From an uncultured Caldimonas sp. (GTDB lineage: Bacteria; Pseudomonadota; Gammaproteobacteria; Burkholderiales; Burkholderiaceae): 32,617 nt of DNA. Shown here in pieces: positions 28,248-32,617 of this stretch. The stretch lies in contig NZ_CAMLJQ010000048.1 of NCBI RefSeq assembly GCF_946480305.1, forward strand, positions 1 to 32,617, read 5' to 3'. The position numbers and the translations under genes were made by a program. The notes beneath the pieces are model-generated. The model saw only the letters and a list, made by a program, of their open reading frames with translations. It had not been told where the DNA came from and did not search any database. Every line of letters starts with the position of its first letter. Positions within the stretch are counted from its first letter, which is position 1.

Positions 28248-28682
28248 ATGAAGCGAGTTCAACAAGGTTTCACGCTCATCGAACTGATGATCGTGGTGGC
28301 GATCATTGGTATCCTGGCTGCGATCGCGCTGCCGCAGTACCAGAACTACACTGCCCGCGCGCAGGTCTCGGAAGCCATGAGCTTGGCTGCAGGACTGAAA
28401 TCGCAAGTTGCCGAAATTGCGCAGCAAAACGGCGCTCTCGATGACATCGATAGTGGAACCGACGGCATTCCGGCTGCCAATGAAGTGACTGGCAAGTATG
28501 TCGCGGATGTCGAGGTCGACGAGGGCATAATTACCGCCACGATGGAAGCGGCGGGAACGAATGGGACGAGCGCACTGATTGCGGGCGGGACGCTGATCCT
28601 GACCCCCGAACTCAACTCCGGCTCCATCTCTTGGAGCTGCAGCGGCAGCATCGACTCCAAGTACCGTCCGAAGAACTGCTGA
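28248..28682 (+). CDS. pilA: Type IV major pilin
   Basis: This is a 144-residue type IVa prepilin. A short basic leader MKRVQQG is followed by the prepilin peptidase site (G before F) and the hydrophobic helix [20 protein letters not shown], with the conserved Glu5 of the mature protein. The C-terminal part ends with a pair of cysteines (SWSCSG and RPKNC) that would form the disulphide-bonded loop. Length and layout are those of a major pilin. The ATG has AAGGAGAAATC just upstream, and a sigma-54 promoter and a strong terminator frame it as a monocistronic unit. Base composition drops after the conserved helix, suggesting exchange of the variable part. Confidence 0.96.
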   Translation: MKRVQQGFTLIELMIVVAIIGILAAIALPQYQNYTARAQVSEAMSLAAGLKSQVAEIAQQNGALDDIDSGTDGIPAANEVTGKYVADVEVDEGIITATMEAAGTNGTSALIAGGTLILTPELNSGSISWSCSGSIDSKYRPKNC

Positions 28683-28704
28683 AGCCCCACGTAATAAGCC
28701 TGAC

Positions 28705-28734
28705 AAAAAAGGCCGGCGCAAGCTGGCCTTTTTT
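28705..28734 (+). terminator. Strong intrinsic terminator after pilA
   Basis: AAAAAAGGCCGGC and GCTGGCCTTTTTT pair over 13 bases (one G-T pair) around a GCAA tetraloop, ending in a T-run. The A-run on the left also makes it capable of acting on the opposite strand. It lies 22 bases after the pilA stop. Confidence 0.9.
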
Positions 28735-28762
28735 CTTAAAAACTTATGCAAGGAGCCGCAAC

Positions 28763-29203
28763 ATGGTCAATGACAAAGAGAAGGGATTCACTCTCATAGA
28801 ATTGATGATTGTTGTGGCAATAATTGGAATTCTGTCTGCAATCGCATTACCTCAATACCAGGCTTACGTGGCTAAAGGTCAAGTCGCAGAGGCAATGCAA
28901 CTGGCCTCAGGACTCAAAGCGTCGGTTGTCGATGTCATTGCACAGGATGGATCGGCACTCAACGCAAATAGTGGCACAGGAGCTATCCCTGAGATTTCTG
29001 GCAGCGGCGGACGGTACGTAAAAGAAATTGCCGTTTCCTCGGGAACAATTACTGCGACCATGCGGTCCGATCTCAGTACAGGCGTCAGTTCATTAGTCGC
29101 AGGACAAACGCTTGTATTAACCGTCGACCTCAACGCGTCCGGATCTGTGGTGTGGCGGTGCGGAGGGACCATAGATTCCAAATATCGTCCTACAACGTGT
29201 TGA
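28763..29203 (+). CDS. Type IV pilin-like protein (second copy)
   Basis: This is a 146-residue prepilin paralogous to PilA. The leader MVNDKEKG precedes [20 protein letters not shown], with Glu5 conserved. Two C-terminal cysteines (VVWRCGG and RPTTC) again close a loop, and the last residues, IDSKYRP, are identical to those of PilA. AAGGAG precedes the ATG. The gene lies beyond the pilA terminator and has no evident sigma-54 box, so it may depend on readthrough or a weak promoter. Codon use is clearly AT-richer than upstream genes, including in the conserved helix, which points to a different origin from pilA. Confidence 0.93.
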   Translation: MVNDKEKGFTLIELMIVVAIIGILSAIALPQYQAYVAKGQVAEAMQLASGLKASVVDVIAQDGSALNANSGTGAIPEISGSGGRYVKEIAVSSGTITATMRSDLSTGVSSLVAGQTLVLTVDLNASGSVVWRCGGTIDSKYRPTTC

Positions 29204-29225
29204 CCATGTTGCAAAGAGTTTTTTG

Positions 29226-30941
29226 ATGGCGGAAAGACTGCTGCTGTTCCTGCTGCCCTTCTTATCTTTTACGCAGCCGTGGCACTACCCGCCCCTCCCC
29301 TCTTTTTACAACGAATGGAGCGCGTGGTGCATTGCCTCACTTATTAGTCTAGTAAGTGCCTGGAAAAACACCAAGCTCCACTCTTTCGCTAGCAGAGTTT
29401 CGGTCACGGGCGGAGCAATCGCAACAATTGCCCTGATTACAGCCTTTCAAGCGCTCTCAGGAAAGCTAATTTACCCCGCTTCAGCACTTTTGGTTGCTGG
29501 AACAGCGATAACGTGCCTCGGAGTTGGCGCCGCCGCTCATCAGTGGAGCATATCTTCCCACAGAGAAGTATTGGTCGATGCCCTACTCAACGGATTCGTT
29601 TTCGCTGCTCTTTTAAACACACTGGCTGGTGGACTCCAGCTAGGTGGCTGGGGCATCCACGGACTCGAGATGTCGGAGCGCGCCATACCGGGCAGACTGG
29701 ACGGTTTGCTTGGACAAGCAAATCATTTTGGAGTCCTAAACTCAGTAGCGCTCATCGCCTTGTGGCGTCACTGGTACATTCGAAAAAATAACACTGGCAT
29801 ATACACCGCGCTTGCCACCGTCTTAGCTTTTGGGATGATCGGCTCGGGGTCGCGGATTGCATTCGTTGGTTTTATCGTTTCGCTGGTCTTCATTCTCACA
29901 GCGACCAAAGGGCTGCCCCTCTCAAAAAGATTGGTCACAGCAGTGTTTGTCTCCGCTATAGCTGTCCTGGCTTTCATACTCTACAAAGCCGTATCGCCGG
30001 AGACGTCTACGTCGACCTTTCGCACAGGAACAGTCAGTATTCGCGCAGAACTGATCAGCACCGCCATAGATATTTTTCGGGGACACATTTGGTTGGGCGG
30101 TGGATTCGGCAACAGCGCTTGGCAAAGAATAGTTGATACTGATGCCCCGCTGAGACTTCTTATTTCGACTCACGCACACAACATATTTGCACAGTTGGCT
30201 GCAGAATGGGGAATAATTGGACTTCTTGCAGGCATTGTTGTATTTTTGACGTGGGGACAACGAGCAATTGCTGCCTACCGAGACGGAAATCCTACGGACA
30301 TTGTTCTCGTCGGCGTCACCGGCATTATTTTGCTTCACAGCCAAGTTGAATACCCATTATGGTATCAGCATTGGCTCATGCCTTTTATCATCGTACTAGC
30401 TTTACTGAAAGAACCCTCGTTCAATTTACCCTCAACGAGAACCACCGCCTTGCTCAAGGTCATTGGGTCTTTTTTATTAGTTGGGTTTGGCGTACTGGTG
30501 GCACTCGACTACCGCCGGATTGAGGAAGTTACTGTCGACCTTGTGCGGCAGCACCAAGAAGGCAACAACACCATCGCAATTCCAAAAGACAAAGTTGCTG
30601 AAATTTCATCATTTTCAATGTTTCAAGGAGAAGCTGACATTCTCCTTGTACGCACGTTTGAGCTGGACCCACTATTTCTTAAGCACAAGGTTACCACCGT
30701 TGAGAATGCAACAGCGTACCTCCCAACCCCGGAAATGATCTCCCGTTATTCGCTTTACTTTAGCTATATCGGGCAAGATGACCGAGTGCTGCGCTTGTTA
30801 AACAGATTGGATCCCGCATCAAAGCCTTACGCCGAGGTTACCGAAATGCTAAAACTTCATGCACAGAATCACCCTGGCGTTCTCGACTACATTATTAGCA
30901 GGCTTCCAGCCCCTAGTAAGGCATCAAAAATCGAAAAATAG
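29226..30941 (+). CDS. pglL: PglL/Wzy-family O-oligosaccharyltransferase (pilin glycosylation ligase), first copy
   Basis: This is a 571-residue membrane protein with about eleven helices and a C-terminal soluble tail of about 130 residues. The N-terminus has the PglL_A-type segment LPSFYNEWSAW; GRLDGLLGQANHFGVLNS follows. The periplasmic loop contains HAHNIFAQLAAEWG (His316, His318), and HSQVEYPLWYQ with His371 follows; these are hallmarks of the Wzy_C superfamily of bacterial O-oligosaccharyltransferases. Such enzymes transfer lipid-linked glycan to pilin or other periplasmic proteins. It starts 22 bases after the second pilin, with AAAGAG upstream; a TTG one codon earlier is possible. It is AT-rich like that pilin. 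The most likely acceptor is one of the neighbouring pilins. Confidence 0.9.
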   Translation: MAERLLLFLLPFLSFTQPWHYPPLPSFYNEWSAWCIASLISLVSAWKNTKLHSFASRVSVTGGAIATIALITAFQALSGKLIYPASALLVAGTAITCLGVGAAAHQWSISSHREVLVDALLNGFVFAALLNTLAGGLQLGGWGIHGLEMSERAIPGRLDGLLGQANHFGVLNSVALIALWRHWYIRKNNTGIYTALATVLAFGMIGSGSRIAFVGFIVSLVFILTATKGLPLSKRLVTAVFVSAIAVLAFILYKAVSPETSTSTFRTGTVSIRAELISTAIDIFRGHIWLGGGFGNSAWQRIVDTDAPLRLLISTHAHNIFAQLAAEWGIIGLLAGIVVFLTWGQRAIAAYRDGNPTDIVLVGVTGIILLHSQVEYPLWYQHWLMPFIIVLALLKEPSFNLPSTRTTALLKVIGSFLLVGFGVLVALDYRRIEEVTVDLVRQHQEGNNTIAIPKDKVAEISSFSMFQGEADILLVRTFELDPLFLKHKVTTVENATAYLPTPEMISRYSLYFSYIGQDDRVLRLLNRLDPASKPYAEVTEMLKLHAQNHPGVLDYIISRLPAPSKASKIEK

Positions 30942-31443
30942 CACTGCATGCTCCAGTGAGAGGCATGGCAACTTCCCTAGTCCGCATCGACTGCTACACG
31001 CGAACGCGGTGGTCCCGTACGGGCAGCCGCTCCCCTGATAGACATACTGACAATGACAGCGTGGGGGATTAATGACGGCGAGGCTGGGCAGACCGATCGA
31101 TGTTTGGGTATGCAGAACTGCGGGCCGTACTTGGCCGCCGACAGGCCCCCATTCAGCGGTATTTACCGGCGTCATTGACCCAACGTGGAGTTCTCGGCCG
31201 ATTTACCAGCGATAACCACTTGAATGTCCGCAGTGAACCGTTGGCACAAAAGGAAGCAACGACAGAAGCATTCTTTCAAGCGGCAAAATGGTACTTCATT
31301 GCCCAGAGACACTGGTGACAAAGTCCACGGTCGTTACCAGCGCGCGCTCCAGCACCGCTCAACTCGGTCGTTCTACACACGCAAATATCACCTTTCGTAG
31401 ACAAAATTTGTTTGAGCCCGCTAAACACCAAGGTCGCTGTGTC
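30942..31443. other. 500-base gap with no convincing gene
   Basis: Between the two ligase genes I see only short open frames (47 to 83 codons on either strand) without ribosome-binding sites or family features. A small hairpin (CACTG-N7-CAGTG, 30942-30958) follows the first ligase. A near-perfect direct repeat, ATTTACC(G/A)GCG, recurs 40 bases apart at 31161 and 31201. The stretch may be debris of an exchanged or inserted segment, but no insertion-sequence end can be named. Confidence 0.5.
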
Positions 31444-32617
31444 ATGGCATGGATCGCCATCTCACTGCTCATCCTCAGCTATTGCGTGGGCTACTCACAG
31501 CCACCCAATACGTCGCTGTACAGCTCCTCATTTGCCGTCATCGGATGGGGCACCGTCATCGCATACGGAAGTGTTAGAGAACGCGAAAGGATAGTATGGG
31601 CCGCGCTGGTGCTCTCAGGCTTGTGCAGTTCGGCCCTTGCCTGCGTCCAGTACTTCACACCTTCTTGGGCCGACGGCGCGTGGATCGCCCAGCCCGCAAA
31701 TAGTGGTCGCGCTTTTGCCAACCTGCGGCAGCCGAACCTGCTCGGCACATTGCTGCTGATCGGACTGTGCGCATTGCCGATCTGGGCCCATCAAACCGTG
31801 CGCATTCGAAGGTGGATATGGGCCCCGGCAGCCGTGTTTACGCTAGGAGTGGCGTTGACCAGTTCTCGCACAGCGCTCATCGGATTGCTAATGCTTGGCT
31901 CCTGGGCGGCGCTGGATCGCCGCATGCCCCGTGCCGCACGCCAGCTGTTTGCAGGCGCCGTCGCTCTCGGCCTTGCGTGGTGGGCGGCACTTTGGGCCTA
32001 TGGACACCTAGGGGGCGTCGTGTACTTCGGCGAAGCCCGCCTATCCACAGGCAGCGACATCAGCAGCTCCCGCTTCAGGATCTGGGCCAACACGCTGCAG
32101 TTGATCGCCGACCATCCCTGGACCGGTGTCGGATGGGGCAACTTCAATTTCGCGTGGACGCTATCGCCCTTTCCCGATCGTCCTGTCGCCTTCTTCGACC
32201 ACACACACAACCTCGTGCTCCAGCTTGCAGTCGAGTTGGGCATTCCCCTCACGCTGGCATTGCTCGCGCTTGGCATGTGGGTGCTGTGGCGGGCACGGGG
32301 CGGCCTGCGTCACTCCGACCCTTCTCAGGCTCTCGTGGCACGATGCTCTTTGATGATGCTGATGGTCGTGGGCTGGCACAGCATGCTCGAGTACCCGTTG
32401 TGGTATCCGTACTTCCTGTTCCCCACGGCATTCGCCCTCGGTGTGTACCTGAGCATTGGATGGCGGCGCCACGCCGACCAGACACCTGCGGCGGGATCGC
32501 AAACGGCATCGGTATTGGCTGCCCTGGTCGGCCTGCTGATGATCGCCGGAGCCCTCTATGCGATCTGGGACTACCAACGCGTCGTCCAGATCTTTGCGCC
32601 ATATGGCGCGAAGGGCG
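31444..32617 (+). CDS. PglL/Wzy-family O-oligosaccharyltransferase, second copy (3' end outside the window)
   Basis: An open frame of 391 codons runs off the window. It encodes a polytopic membrane protein with GRAFANLRQPNLLGTLLL, DHTHNLVLQLAVELG (His253, His255) and WHSMLEYPLWYPYFL (His312), the hallmarks of PglL/Wzy_C ligases. The ATG at 31444 has AAGGT eight bases upstream. The frame stays open to 31237, with an earlier ATG at 31288. The N-terminus appears short compared with the first copy: the FYNEW-type segment is not evident, so the start could lie upstream or the gene could be 5'-truncated. Composition is closer to the genome average than the first copy. It may be the original pilin or protein ligase of the strain. 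Confidence 0.88.
   Translation, partial: MAWIAISLLILSYCVGYSQPPNTSLYSSSFAVIGWGTVIAYGSVRERERIVWAALVLSGLCSSALACVQYFTPSWADGAWIAQPANSGRAFANLRQPNLLGTLLLIGLCALPIWAHQTVRIRRWIWAPAAVFTLGVALTSSRTALIGLLMLGSWAALDRRMPRAARQLFAGAVALGLAWWAALWAYGHLGGVVYFGEARLSTGSDISSSRFRIWANTLQLIADHPWTGVGWGNFNFAWTLSPFPDRPVAFFDHTHNLVLQLAVELGIPLTLALLALGMWVLWRARGGLRHSDPSQALVARCSLMMLMVVGWHSMLEYPLWYPYFLFPTAFALGVYLSIGWRRHADQTPAAGSQTASVLAALVGLLMIAGALYAIWDYQRVVQIFAPYGAKG

Noticed and set aside
30924..31175. Leftward 83-codon frame in the gap between the two ligases
   Set aside because: There is no ribosome-binding site, no recognisable family, and it overlaps the end of the first ligase gene.

Overview
The window looks like a chromosomal segment of a high-GC betaproteobacterium, most likely Burkholderiales (Comamonadaceae or the Rubrivivax/Leptothrix/Caldimonas group). 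This rests on the recA-recX-DUF2889-sucC-sucD-terC order, the Burkholderia-type lipase with its dedicated foldase, the TRAP and hydantoinase/oxoprolinase genes and the PglL-type ligases. The species cannot be named from sequence reading alone. No tRNA, rRNA, CRISPR array or intact insertion sequence was seen.

Bases 1-9.5 kb hold a catabolic and uptake locus built from two divergent operons. Leftward run a winged-helix MarR-like regulator, a fused HyuA-HyuB (5-oxoprolinase-like) enzyme, a TRAP substrate-binding protein and a polytopic membrane protein. Rightward run a second, paralogous TRAP binding protein and the small and large TRAP permeases. A single permease pair may therefore be served by two binding proteins.

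Bases 9.5-12.6 kb hold two tandem secreted lipases and one lipase-specific foldase, all leftward. Both lipase leaders carry the same dyad, CTGC-N3-GCAG, at nearly the same distance from the start codon. This matches the known recognition pattern of the polyhydroxyalkanoate regulator PhaR. Bases 12.8-15.1 kb encode an OmpR-type response regulator and its histidine kinase.

Bases 15.3-20.6 kb are conserved housekeeping genes: recA (with a LexA-like box), recX, a DUF2889 gene overlapping sucC, sucC, sucD and a TerC-family membrane protein. An unusual 10-bp inverted repeat enclosing two smaller hairpins lies between recX and the DUF2889 gene.

Bases 20.7-28.1 kb form the most striking unit, a five-gene co-directional cassette: CHASE2-Ser/Thr kinase, PP2C phosphatase, FHA protein, CHASE2-adenylate cyclase and class II cyclic-nucleotide phosphodiesterase. 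It contains a writer, an eraser and a reader of protein phosphorylation plus a maker and a breaker of cyclic nucleotide. Directly downstream is a sigma-54-type promoter driving a type IV pilin gene, followed by a strong terminator, a second pilin and two PglL/Wzy-type O-oligosaccharyltransferase genes. The second pilin and first ligase are markedly AT-richer than the rest and look exchanged. The second ligase runs off the end of the window.
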